Positions 56,714 to 64,000 of a stretch of 64,000 nt of DNA are shown in pieces. Numbering within the stretch: the stretch's first letter is position 1; each line of letters starts with the position of its first letter. Source of the stretch: a gamma proteobacterium NOR5-3. Lineage in GTDB: Bacteria; Pseudomonadota; Gammaproteobacteria; Pseudomonadales; Halieaceae. The stretch spans positions 463,143 to 527,142 of the forward strand of contig DS999406.1 in the NCBI GenBank assembly GCA_000158155.1. The letters run 5' to 3'. Both the position numbers and the translations under genes were made by a program. Below the pieces are notes generated by a model. The model saw only the letters and a program-made list of their open reading frames with translations. It ran no database searches and was not told where the DNA came from.

Positions 56714-57109
56714 TCAGTTGTGAGTAATGGTCCGGGTGCGTCGCTGCTCATCGATGGCCACAAACACAAACTCTCCCTCGGTCACTTTGATGGGCTCGCC
56801 GTCATGGGGAGAGTTAATCCACACCTCTACCATAATGCGAACGGACGATCGCCCGATCTCGATAACATCGCAGTAGCACGACACCACGGCACCGACCTGC
56901 ACCGGTGTGATAAAAGCCATGCCATCAATGGCGACTGTCGCCACCCTGCCCTTTGCCACTTCTCCTGCGGTGATCGCACCGGCCAGGTCCATTTGCGACA
57001 GTAACCAACCACCAAAAATATCACCGGACGCATTGGTGTCTCTCGGCATGGCAATGGTTTGCAGGGCAAGTTCGCCCTGGGGCAATGGTGTGGAGTCGAT
57101 GTCGCTCAT
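56714..57109 (-). CDS. yciA: Acyl-CoA thioesterase of the YciA type
   Basis: This 131-residue hotdog-fold protein hydrolyses acyl-CoA thioesters in the cytoplasm. The family pattern is clear: LQTIAMPRDTNASGDIFGGWLLSQMDLAGAITAGEVAKGRVATVAIDGMAFITPVQVG, with the catalytic Asn-Asp region in RDTNASGDIFGGW. It ends convergently with the TakP-like gene and lies 66 bases from the start-side of nothing but the permease stop; it is transcribed in the same direction as the permeases but upstream of none of them. Confidence 0.92.
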   Translation of the reverse strand: MSDIDSTPLPQGELALQTIAMPRDTNASGDIFGGWLLSQMDLAGAITAGEVAKGRVATVAIDGMAFITPVQVGAVVSCYCDVIEIGRSSVRIMVEVWINSPHDGEPIKVTEGEFVFVAIDEQRRTRTITHN

Positions 57110-57175
57110 GGTCTGTGGTTCTGCTTTATCTAATGAAAATTCATGTGTTTTGGCCTGCGATCAACCCGGTCCGGA

Positions 57176-58534
57176 TCATAGCTGCGATGGCAGCCAGGTT
57201 GCCAGGGATGGCCACATCCAAAGTGCCGCTAGCACCAGTAGTTGAATCAAAATAAAGGGTATCACGCCCCGGTATATCGCGGAGGTGGGAACGCTGTCGG
57301 GCGCCACGCCGCGAAGATAGAAAAGCGCGAATCCAAAGGGTGGCGTTAAAAACGACGTTTGCAGGTTAATGGCAATCATGATGCCTAGCCATACCGGGTC
57401 TACACCCATGAGCAGCAAAATCGGGCCAACGATGGGGACCACAACAAACGTGATCTCAATGAAGTCGAGCACAAAGCCCAATGCAAAGATCACCACCATC
57501 ACCAGTAAAGTGGCAGAGAAAACGCCGCCGGGAAGGTCGGCAAAAAATGCCTGAATCAGTTCTTCGCCGCCAAAGCCCCGAAACACCAATGAAAACACGG
57601 CCGCTCCGATAAGAATCATGAACACCATGGCGGTGGTTTCCAGGGTGCTGGTAACAATCTCCTGCAGCTTTGAGCGATTGATTTCGCCCCGCATGGCTGC
57701 CAGAAACAGTGCGCCCGTCGCACCCACACCGGCAGCCTCGGTGGGCGTTGCTGCCCCGGCGAGAATGGATCCGAGCACGACCGCAATAAGGATGAGCGGC
57801 GGGATCAGTCCATGAAACAGCGTGGTCCAAGACATGCTGCGGGTCTGTGCCGGCGGCACGCTCGCGGGACGAAACATCGCCATACTCAATATGTAGATGC
57901 AGTAGAGACTGACCAGCAGCAGACCCGGAATGATGGCGCCCACGAACAGGTCCCCCACCGATACGGTTTGCGGGTTAAATACATCAAGCTGGAGTTGGGC
58001 CTGCTGATAGGCGCTGGAGAGAATGTCGCCAAGGAGCACCAGCGCAATAGACGGGGGAATAATCTGCCCGAGGGTACCGGTGGCGCAGATCGTTCCGGTT
58101 GCGACGCTCGGCGAGTAGCCTGCCCGCAGCATGCTCGGCAGCGATAACAGGCCCATAGTGACCACGGTGGCGCCAACAATACCGGTACTTGCCGCCAGGA
58201 GCATACCCACGAGTACCACAGAGATGGCCAGTCCCCCGGGGAGCCGACCCAGCAGTGCCGACATGCTCTCTAACAGCTCTTCGGCCACTTTCGATTTCTC
58301 AAGTGTGACGCCCATCATGACAAACAAAGGTACGGCGATGAGGGTCACGTTGCTGATGGTGCCAAACAGGCGTCCTGGCAGCGCCTCCAAAAACGCCGGG
58401 TCAAAGTTGCCGGCAATGGTCCCTACCGCGGCAAAAAGCAGAGCAGTACCGGCCAAGGTAAATGCCACGGGGTATCCCAGCATTAACAGGCCGCATACCG
58501 CCGCAAACATCCATAGGGCTATGTAACCGTCCAT
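57176..58534 (-). CDS. TRAP transporter large permease (DctM/TakM-like)
   Basis: This 452-residue protein has about twelve membrane helices and DctM-family motifs: LLMLGYPVAFTLAGTALL, VPLFVMMGVTLEKSKVAEEL near residue 67, GILAASTGIVGATVVTMGLLSLP-like region near 110, YSPSVATGTICATGTLGQIIPPSI near 135 and NLQTSFLTPPFGFALFYLRGV near 390. It imports the substrate caught by the binding protein using a sodium gradient. Its start overlaps the DctQ stop by one base. Confidence 0.93.
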   Translation of the reverse strand: MDGYIALWMFAAVCGLLMLGYPVAFTLAGTALLFAAVGTIAGNFDPAFLEALPGRLFGTISNVTLIAVPLFVMMGVTLEKSKVAEELLESMSALLGRLPGGLAISVVLVGMLLAASTGIVGATVVTMGLLSLPSMLRAGYSPSVATGTICATGTLGQIIPPSIALVLLGDILSSAYQQAQLQLDVFNPQTVSVGDLFVGAIIPGLLLVSLYCIYILSMAMFRPASVPPAQTRSMSWTTLFHGLIPPLILIAVVLGSILAGAATPTEAAGVGATGALFLAAMRGEINRSKLQEIVTSTLETTAMVFMILIGAAVFSLVFRGFGGEELIQAFFADLPGGVFSATLLVMVVIFALGFVLDFIEITFVVVPIVGPILLLMGVDPVWLGIMIAINLQTSFLTPPFGFALFYLRGVAPDSVPTSAIYRGVIPFILIQLLVLAALWMWPSLATWLPSQL

Positions 58535-59091
58535 TACGGGTTCTCGTGACGAATCAGGGTGTGGGCGTTACGCAAAATGTCGGCGATACCGGCAATGGCC
58601 AGATTAATCGCCATCAGCGGCAGCAATGTTTTGAGCACATACATATAGGGAATGCCGCCCGGTTCCGGCGAGCTTTCGCGAATCTTCCATGCCTCACCGA
58701 CGTAGCCCCAGCTCACAATCACAATCACCGCGCACAGGGGCAGCAAAAAGACGATGCCGCCCAGGGCATCGACCCAGGCGCGTTGGCGGTCATTGAACTG
58801 ACGGTAAAAGATATCGACCCGCACATGGCCGCCCGATGTCAGGGCGTAGGCGACGCCGAGCATAAAAAGGCTGCCGTGCAGATAAGTGACGGCTTCCTGC
58901 ATGGCGATAGAGCCGGTAGCAAACCCGTAGCGTAAAATGACAATAGCGGCAGTCAGTAATGCCATGGCCAAAGCGCACCAGGCCAGCAAGCGACCGAATA
59001 GCAGGGTAAAGCGGTCCACCGTCTGTATCAGAGACGCCCAGTTAAGCACCTGTTTGCTGCCTTTCTTAATGCCGGAAGGCGAGGGTATCAT
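58534..59091 (-). CDS. TRAP transporter small permease (DctQ/TakQ-like)
   Basis: This protein of about 185 residues has four membrane helices (for example LLAWCALAMALLTAAIVILRYGF and ALGGIVFLLPLCAVIVIVSWGYV) and the DctQ pattern GSLFMLGVAYALTSGGHVRVDIFYRQFNDRQRAWVDALG. I chose ATG 59091; the frame is open to 59187, but that would overlap the divergent yaaA and add a sequence without homology. The 95 bases to yaaA hold both promoters. Confidence 0.9.
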   Translation of the reverse strand: MIPSPSGIKKGSKQVLNWASLIQTVDRFTLLFGRLLAWCALAMALLTAAIVILRYGFATGSIAMQEAVTYLHGSLFMLGVAYALTSGGHVRVDIFYRQFNDRQRAWVDALGGIVFLLPLCAVIVIVSWGYVGEAWKIRESSPEPGGIPYMYVLKTLLPLMAINLAIAGIADILRNAHTLIRHENP

Positions 59092-59186
59092 AGCCCACCG
59101 CGTGGTCTCTTCTTTACCTAACACCTTGAGAACCCAGCTAAAACGCGAATGACAACTCACTTCATCAGCTAGCAAGGATATGGACA

Positions 59187-59969
59187 ATGCTGAGCGTAAT
59201 TTCCCCGGCCAAAACTCTTGATTTTGACTCGCCTGTCACCACTCGCAAGGCAACACAGCCGGAGTTTCTGGAGCGCTCCCAGGCGCTGATTGAGGATGCC
59301 CGACGTCTGGATCCTGCGGACATTCGATCGTTGATGGGCGTGTCCGAGAACATTGCCGCGCTGAACCATCAGCGATTTATGGACTGGCATCAACCGTTTG
59401 ACAAAGATAATGCACGGCAGGCGATCCTCGCGTTTAAGGGCGACGTGTATACCGGCCTGGAAGCCGAGACTATGGATGCCGCGCAGCTTGCCTTTGCCCA
59501 GAAGCATCTTCGTATCCTCTCGGGACTGTATGGATTACTGCGACCGTTGGATCTCATGCAGGCTTATCGTTTGGAGATGGGCCTGAAGTTTGCCAATAGT
59601 GGTGGTAAGAACCTCTATGATTTTTGGGGAGACTCTCTGACCGAGAGTCTCAACAAGCAACTCAAAAAGACCGGCACTCCGGTGCTGCTTAATCTGGCAT
59701 CCAATGAATACTTCAAGGCGGTTAAGCCCGGAGCTCTGGATGCAGAGGTAATAACCCCGGTCTTTAAAGACCTCAAGAACGGCAAATATAAAATTATCAG
59801 CTTCTTTGCCAAAAAAGCGCGGGGACAAATGGCCCGCTACATTATCGATCGAGAAATCAATGATGTGGCGGCGCTCAAGAAATATCGCGTCGCTGGCTAT
59901 CGCTACAACGCTGGCGAGTCCAGCGCGCGGGAACTGGTGTTTACCCGGGACGAAGCGCCGGCAAGCTAG
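59187..59969 (+). CDS. yaaA: Peroxide stress protein YaaA (DUF328/UPF0246)
   Basis: This 260-residue protein matches YaaA throughout: MLSVISPAKTLDFDSP at the start, SDI-like RSLMGVSENIAALNHQRF near residue 48, ALLAFKGDVYTGL-like AILAFKGDVYTGLEAETM near 75, LRILSGLYGLLRPLDLMQAYRLEMG near 108-132, and NLASNEYFKAVKP near 172. In E. coli YaaA limits free iron and damage during hydrogen peroxide stress. It is divergent from dctQ and followed by the monooxygenase gene after 57 bases. Confidence 0.95.
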   Translation: MLSVISPAKTLDFDSPVTTRKATQPEFLERSQALIEDARRLDPADIRSLMGVSENIAALNHQRFMDWHQPFDKDNARQAILAFKGDVYTGLEAETMDAAQLAFAQKHLRILSGLYGLLRPLDLMQAYRLEMGLKFANSGGKNLYDFWGDSLTESLNKQLKKTGTPVLLNLASNEYFKAVKPGALDAEVITPVFKDLKNGKYKIISFFAKKARGQMARYIIDREINDVAALKKYRVAGYRYNAGESSARELVFTRDEAPAS

Positions 59970-60026
59970 TTTCAGCCAATACTTTGCACCACCCACCATA
60001 GTGATATTAATGACAGGGAAAGCATC

Positions 60027-61523
60027 ATGAGCTTGGATGCCAGCGCAGAACCGAGTCCAGAGACATCCGCCCATCAGGTAGTGATCATTGGCGCAGGTAT
60101 GTCGGGCCTGTGCATGGGCATCAAGCTTCGGGAGCGCGGCATTACTGACTTTGTGATTCTTGAGAAATCACCTGAGGTCGGCGGTACCTGGCACGACAAT
60201 ACCTATCCGGGCGCCTGCTGTGATGTAGCCTCGGTGCTTTATAGCTATTCCTTTGCGCCGAATCCCGATTGGTCCCACAAGTTTTCACCGCACAACGAGA
60301 TTAAGGCGTACTTTGAGCGATGTGCCCAAGAGTTTGGCCTGCTTCCGCACCTGCGTTTAAGTACCGAGGTGGAGCACGCGCAATGGCAGGAAGAGGCTGG
60401 CCTTTGGGAGATTCGTCTTGCTAACGGCGAAACACTGACGGCACGCAGCGTGGTCAGTGGCCTGGGTCAGCTCAATCGACCGAACATTCCCGACTTTGCC
60501 GGCCGCGACAGTTTTGCGGGCCACAGTTTTCATTCGGCGCGCTGGGATCACGATTACGACCTGAGCGGCAAACGTGTGGCGGTGATTGGAAACGCCGCCA
60601 GTGCCTTGCAGTTTATTCCGCATATCGCCAAAGAAGTTAAGCAGCTATATGTGTATCAACGCAGCGCAAACTATGTGATCAAGCGTGATGACCGGGCTTA
60701 CAAAGACTGGGAGAAGTGGGTCTTTCGTTATGTACCCTTTGCGCAAAAAGCGGCGCGAGCCATGGTGTATTTTCGTGGCGAGTGGCTGTTTTATCCCGTG
60801 CTGCGCAACAGCTCTACCTGGCTGCTTAAGCAGTGGGAAAAGTGGTGCAAGGATTATCGCGAAGAGGAAATTGCAGATCAGGAGCTCCGGGACAAGCTGA
60901 CCCCGGATTACCGTCTGGGTTGTAAGCGCATTTTGATTTCTGATGACTTTTACGGCGCCTTTGTCAGAGACAACGTAGAGTTGGTTACCTCCCCCATCAC
61001 GGGCATGAGTGAAAACAGTGTTCGCGCCGAAGACGGCGTCGATCGTCCGGTGGATGCCGTTATCTATGCCACCGGATTCAACACCTCCGAGATGCACAGT
61101 GCTGTGGACTTTACGGGCGAGAACGGCATCTCGCTGCAAGAAGCCTGGCGCGACGGTGCCGAGGCCTATCGCGGGGTGTGTACCCACGGCTTTCCGAACT
61201 TCTTTATGTTGTATGGGCCCAATACCAACCTGGGTAGTAACTCGATCATCTTCATGGTGGAGCGCCAGGTCGACTACGTTGTTGACTGCATCGATAAGCT
61301 GTTGAGCCATGAGCTTCGCGCGCTGGATGTAAACAAGAACGTTCAAATGGCTTACAGCGAACGTATGCAGGGCGAGTTGGCACAGACCGTGTGGGTGGCG
61401 AGCTGCGAAAGCTGGTACAAAAACGCCGCGGGCAAAGTAACCAACAACTGGCCGCGATCAACATTGGCCTACTGGTGGCATATGCGCAGCCCGGATTTTG
61501 CCGACTTTGATATGCGTGTTTAG
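60027..61523 (+). CDS. Flavin-binding Baeyer-Villiger-type monooxygenase
   Basis: This 498-residue enzyme has the FAD-binding motif VVIIGAGMSGLCMGIKLRERG near residues 18-38, EVGGTWHDNTYPGACCDV near residue 52, the Baeyer-Villiger fingerprint FAGHSFHSARWD near 165 and the NADP-binding GKRVAVIGNAASALQFIP near 182. FVIYATGF-like VIYATGFNTSEM lies near 348. Such enzymes insert oxygen next to ketones or oxidise heteroatoms using NADPH. The Shine-Dalgarno is CAGGGAAAG. The DUF938 gene follows after five bases. The substrate is unknown. Confidence 0.92.
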   Translation: MSLDASAEPSPETSAHQVVIIGAGMSGLCMGIKLRERGITDFVILEKSPEVGGTWHDNTYPGACCDVASVLYSYSFAPNPDWSHKFSPHNEIKAYFERCAQEFGLLPHLRLSTEVEHAQWQEEAGLWEIRLANGETLTARSVVSGLGQLNRPNIPDFAGRDSFAGHSFHSARWDHDYDLSGKRVAVIGNAASALQFIPHIAKEVKQLYVYQRSANYVIKRDDRAYKDWEKWVFRYVPFAQKAARAMVYFRGEWLFYPVLRNSSTWLLKQWEKWCKDYREEEIADQELRDKLTPDYRLGCKRILISDDFYGAFVRDNVELVTSPITGMSENSVRAEDGVDRPVDAVIYATGFNTSEMHSAVDFTGENGISLQEAWRDGAEAYRGVCTHGFPNFFMLYGPNTNLGSNSIIFMVERQVDYVVDCIDKLLSHELRALDVNKNVQMAYSERMQGELAQTVWVASCESWYKNAAGKVTNNWPRSTLAYWWHMRSPDFADFDMRV

Positions 61524-61528
61524 TCGTC

Positions 61529-62131
61529 GTGGATCTGCCCTTTTCCCAGGCTGCGCAAAACAATTGCCAACCCATTCTGCAGGAGCTGCACCGCCTGTTG
61601 GCTGATGCGGGCTCCGTACTGGAGATTGGTGCCGGCACGGGACAACATGCCTGTGCCTTTGCAGCGGCCATGCCGCATTTACAGTGGCAACCCAGCGAGC
61701 ACCCCGGGTCGCTGGATACGCTGCGCCCGCGCTGCGAGTTGGCGGCTTTAGACAACCTTCTGTCACCGATCGCGGTCGATATTTGTCAGGGTCCCTGGCC
61801 CTCACCCTGGCCTGATGCGGTGTACACCGCCAATACCTTGCACATTGTGTCCAGGGAACTGGTGCAAACGCTGTTTAGTGTTTGTGCCGCTCAGGGAGCA
61901 TTGGGTTCGCAGCTGATTGTCTACGGTCCTTTTAACTATGAGGGGCAGTACACCTCGCAATCCAATGCGAACTTTGATCTCTGGTTAAAAGATCGGGATC
62001 CAGGCAGCGGCATCCGTGATTTTGAATGGGTGGATTCTCTTGCTACCGATGCCGGATATGCTTTGCAGCAAGATATTGCGATGCCTGCTAACAATCGGCT
62101 TGTGGTGTGGCGTAAGTGCCGCTCCGACTAG
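61529..62131 (+). CDS. DUF938 family protein, SAM methyltransferase-like
   Basis: This 200-residue protein matches DUF938: FSQAAQNNCQPILQELHRLL at the start, VLEIGAGTGQHACAFAAAMPHLQWQPSE (motif I and II) near residues 29-57, NTLHIVS near 98, and GPFNYEGQYTSQSNANFDLWLKDRDPGSGIRDFEWV near 130-165, which is diagnostic. It starts with GTG five bases after the monooxygenase stop, so the two genes are co-transcribed. The reaction is unknown. Confidence 0.9.
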   Translation: MDLPFSQAAQNNCQPILQELHRLLADAGSVLEIGAGTGQHACAFAAAMPHLQWQPSEHPGSLDTLRPRCELAALDNLLSPIAVDICQGPWPSPWPDAVYTANTLHIVSRELVQTLFSVCAAQGALGSQLIVYGPFNYEGQYTSQSNANFDLWLKDRDPGSGIRDFEWVDSLATDAGYALQQDIAMPANNRLVVWRKCRSD

Positions 62132-62161
62132 AAGGCAGGCATAGCGTCCTCAATTAGCGGC

Positions 62162-63118
62162 TCACTCCGCGGGCTCAGCAACCAGCGCCATGCGGGTGCC
62201 GTCAGGCGAGATGGCCAGCCGGCTCAATGTCAGTCCCAGATCAGCGAGGTCGACGACTGGCTGCCAGCTGCCGTGCTGCCAGGCAAACACCCCGGATCCG
62301 GCAGAGCTCAGCAGTACCCCATCGGGCGTCCACGCGTGGAACTCGCCGCCTTCGGGCAGGACGGTGAGTGCATCGGTGCGATTCAGGTCAAGATCGTGAA
62401 TTTCAATCAGCGTGCCGCTGTCTGTCGTGCGTGTGAAGCTGACCGCTCTGCGGTTGGGTACCGACTGAGGTGAGCGTCCCACAGCAGTGGCAATGGTTCT
62501 TGTCGCCTGCGTTTGAAGTTCTACAAGCTGAAGCAGCGACGGGTCCTGCAGGCGCCAGAGCGCAACATAGTCTGCATCGAACCAGGCGTGATAGCCCACC
62601 GGCCCGATGTCAGCAAAAATGATTTCTGCAGTGGCGCCCTCTTGCGGCGTGCGCCACAGCCGCCCGCTGCTGTCGTCCGGCGACCGGATGTAGCTGATCC
62701 CACTTTCGGTGCCGGGGATCGGTGTGGGAGAGTACTCGCCCTGATTGGGTGTTGCTGTAACCCGGGTGGAGCGTTCTGCGGCGGAATTCCAGCGCCAGAT
62801 GTCCGTTCGTCCGCCTTCCATCTGCACGAACATGAGGTCCCCATCAGGGGTGAAGGACGGCTGATTGTCGTAGCCGGGGCGCTGGGTGATGTTACGTGGT
62901 GATTCGGCGCGCAGCGTATCGCCCTCGCGCACCAGCGCCAGGAGCCAGACATCAGTCTCTGGTGCTGTAGTTGTTGTTGAGGGCTCTGACTCAGATTCAG
63001 ACGCCGCGGGCGGATCCACTGGCGCCCGTTTTGCGCATCCTGTCGTTACCAACAAAATGACGACGACCCATAGTGCGAGGACGCCGCGCAGCGCCGGGCG
63101 GAGGTGAAGATAATTCAT
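62162..63118 (-). CDS. Beta-propeller-like lipoprotein
   Basis: This protein of about 318 residues has a lipoprotein signal peptide (residues 5-26, lipobox VTTGC) and a body with repeated TolB/WD40-like segments: YDNQPSFTPDGDLMFVQ, GEYSPTPIPGTESGISYI, FHAWTPDGVLLSSAGSG and LAISPDGTRMALVAEPAE. It is probably anchored in a membrane facing the periplasm. I chose ATG 63118, giving a normal signal peptide; the frame is open to 63145. Ligand and partner are unknown. Confidence 0.75.
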   Translation of the reverse strand: MNYLHLRPALRGVLALWVVVILLVTTGCAKRAPVDPPAASESESEPSTTTTAPETDVWLLALVREGDTLRAESPRNITQRPGYDNQPSFTPDGDLMFVQMEGGRTDIWRWNSAAERSTRVTATPNQGEYSPTPIPGTESGISYIRSPDDSSGRLWRTPQEGATAEIIFADIGPVGYHAWFDADYVALWRLQDPSLLQLVELQTQATRTIATAVGRSPQSVPNRRAVSFTRTTDSGTLIEIHDLDLNRTDALTVLPEGGEFHAWTPDGVLLSSAGSGVFAWQHGSWQPVVDLADLGLTLSRLAISPDGTRMALVAEPAE

Positions 63119-63547
63119 GAAGAGCATCCGCGTGAGAACATGCAAAAGAGGGAGCCTAGCATAGCCCTGCCCAGGGCTGGCTCTCGGGGCAAAACCTCAC
63201 GCGGTGTTCGCGAACAAGGCTGCCTATTGCGCCTCAAACACTGAATTCAGTCTTGAGCTGATTCGGGGGGTAAGATCACTGGCCGCTGTTTCAGCACATT
63301 TCAGAACGCAGTAGTGAAGTTATAGCGGCCTGCGTTGCAACTTCCCTTATCACCTCAGACTGTGTCAAAACTCGCTTTGCTACTTGTCGCACCGATTTAC
63401 TGCGCACAGCAGGTCCGCTCGACTCAATGAGAGGCCCTTGCGGCATCGCAGGTTTCCTTGGCAATTATTGGGGCTTCAAAGTGCGTCGCTCAGAGTCGCG
63501 AATATGCGGCCTCAGATGATGGATTTCGAGGCGCAAAATGAGGCTGC
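63119..63547. other. Intergenic region and 3' flank of an IS1182-type element
   Basis: No gene is supported here. The part nearest the transposase, read on the minus strand, runs to GAGTTTTGACACAGTCTGAG (ending near 63353), a phrase typical of IS1182-type right ends, so the element border is probably near 63350. The remainder (63119-63350) holds the promoter of the lipoprotein gene but nothing else that I can recognise. Confidence 0.45.
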
Positions 63548-64000
63548 TTAGCCTCTTATCGCTGCCATCAGCGGTACAACACCAAACATCTGCAACATCC
63601 GTTTGAGGTTGTAGGACAGGACATGCAGGCTCATTTCTGTGCTGACATGTTTGAGTGTCTTCATCTGGAAGTGCGTCGGCCCGAGCCAGGATTTGATTGT
63701 GCCAAAGGGATGCTCCACTGTGCTACCGCGAATGCGCATGCAGTTCGACAGTCGGTCCACCCGATCTTCCATGGCCTCTAATACTTCTTCATGTTCCCAG
63801 CGTCCCATGCGGCGTTGCTTTCCCGTCGTGCATTTTGGTTTTAGCTCGCACTGTGAGCAGGCCGATGACCAGTAACGACGAATCGCTTTGTCTTGCTGCT
63901 CGCTCGTGTACCGATAGATCAATCGCTCGCCGGCCGGACATTCGTATTCGTCATCTTCCGGTTGATAGACGAAGTCTGCCCGAGCAAACAGTCCTTTGGC
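63548..64000 (-). CDS. IS1182-family transposase, 3' part
   Basis: These 150 C-terminal residues run off the window end. The pattern is that of IS1182 transposases: FVYQPEDDEYECPAGERL, CSQCELKPKCTTGKQRRMGRWEHEEVLEAM, then RGSTVEHPFGTIKSWLGPTHFQMKTLKHVSTEMSLHVLSYNLKRML, which carries the catalytic Glu in the EHPFG motif. The visible part is intact. Confidence 0.92.
   Translation of the reverse strand, partial: AKGLFARADFVYQPEDDEYECPAGERLIYRYTSEQQDKAIRRYWSSACSQCELKPKCTTGKQRRMGRWEHEEVLEAMEDRVDRLSNCMRIRGSTVEHPFGTIKSWLGPTHFQMKTLKHVSTEMSLHVLSYNLKRMLQMFGVVPLMAAIRG

Overview
The window looks like chromosome of a marine-type gammaproteobacterium. The evidence is a canonical F-type ATP synthase operon (atpBEFHAGDC, very close to the Escherichia coli proteins), glmU-glmS just downstream as in many gammaproteobacteria, a copper-type TonB receptor, a TakP-like TRAP transporter, a YaaA homologue and many IS3-family elements. 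A Halieaceae/Cellvibrionales relative is my best guess, but that is inference; no rRNA or tRNA is present to settle it.

Layout. (1) 1-11.0 kb, housekeeping: the ATP synthase operon (entered inside atpB) ending in a strong terminator, a convergent rimB-rimK fusion gene, then glmU and glmS. (2) 11.3-45.6 kb, a large surface-polysaccharide locus placed directly behind the UDP-GlcNAc synthesis genes. It holds wecB and wecC (UDP-ManNAcA), wecE (dTDP-Fuc4N), at least seven glycosyltransferases, two GT-C-like membrane proteins, a wzm/wzt ABC exporter, a sulfotransferase, several SAM methyltransferases, a PhyH dioxygenase, a WbqC protein and an acyltransferase. (3) Inside it, 15.8-32.7 kb is broken up by mobile DNA: three IS3-family types (called A, B and C here), a complete IS1111/IS110-type element, and remnants including one of IS91 type. 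The 18.4-31.3 kb stretch is visibly AT-richer, is bounded on both sides by pieces of IS A and IS B, and looks like an exchanged serotype cassette. (4) 45.7-63.1 kb, accessory and housekeeping genes: copper TonB receptor with a His-rich DUF2946-like protein, an XRE/MmyB regulator with an unusual sirtuin, a SPOR-domain protein, uvrD, a split TakP/TakQM TRAP transporter with yciA between its parts, yaaA, a Baeyer-Villiger-type monooxygenase, a DUF938 protein and a beta-propeller lipoprotein. (5) 63.3-64.0 kb: the 3' part of an IS1182-type transposase running off the window.

How the genes fit together. GlmS and GlmU supply UDP-GlcNAc, WecB and WecC turn it into UDP-ManNAcA, and WecE makes the amino sugar dTDP-Fuc4N, probably N-acylated by the NeuD/PglD-like protein. 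Cytoplasmic GT4 and GT2 enzymes would build a chain exported by Wzm/Wzt. A GtrB/ArnC-like GT2, an ArnE-like flippase and a GT-C enzyme in the IS-bounded island could form a separate periplasmic sugar-decoration module. An 887-residue methyltransferase-coiled coil-glycosyltransferase fusion recalls the architecture of WbdD-type chain terminators. The initiating transferase (WecA) and the dTDP-glucose pathway enzymes (RmlA/RmlB) are not in the window.

The most promising new leads are this fusion protein, the island's decoration module, a candidate bridge RNA beside the IS1111-type recombinase, a sirtuin without zinc-binding cysteines, and a sulfotransferase frame without a normal start codon.
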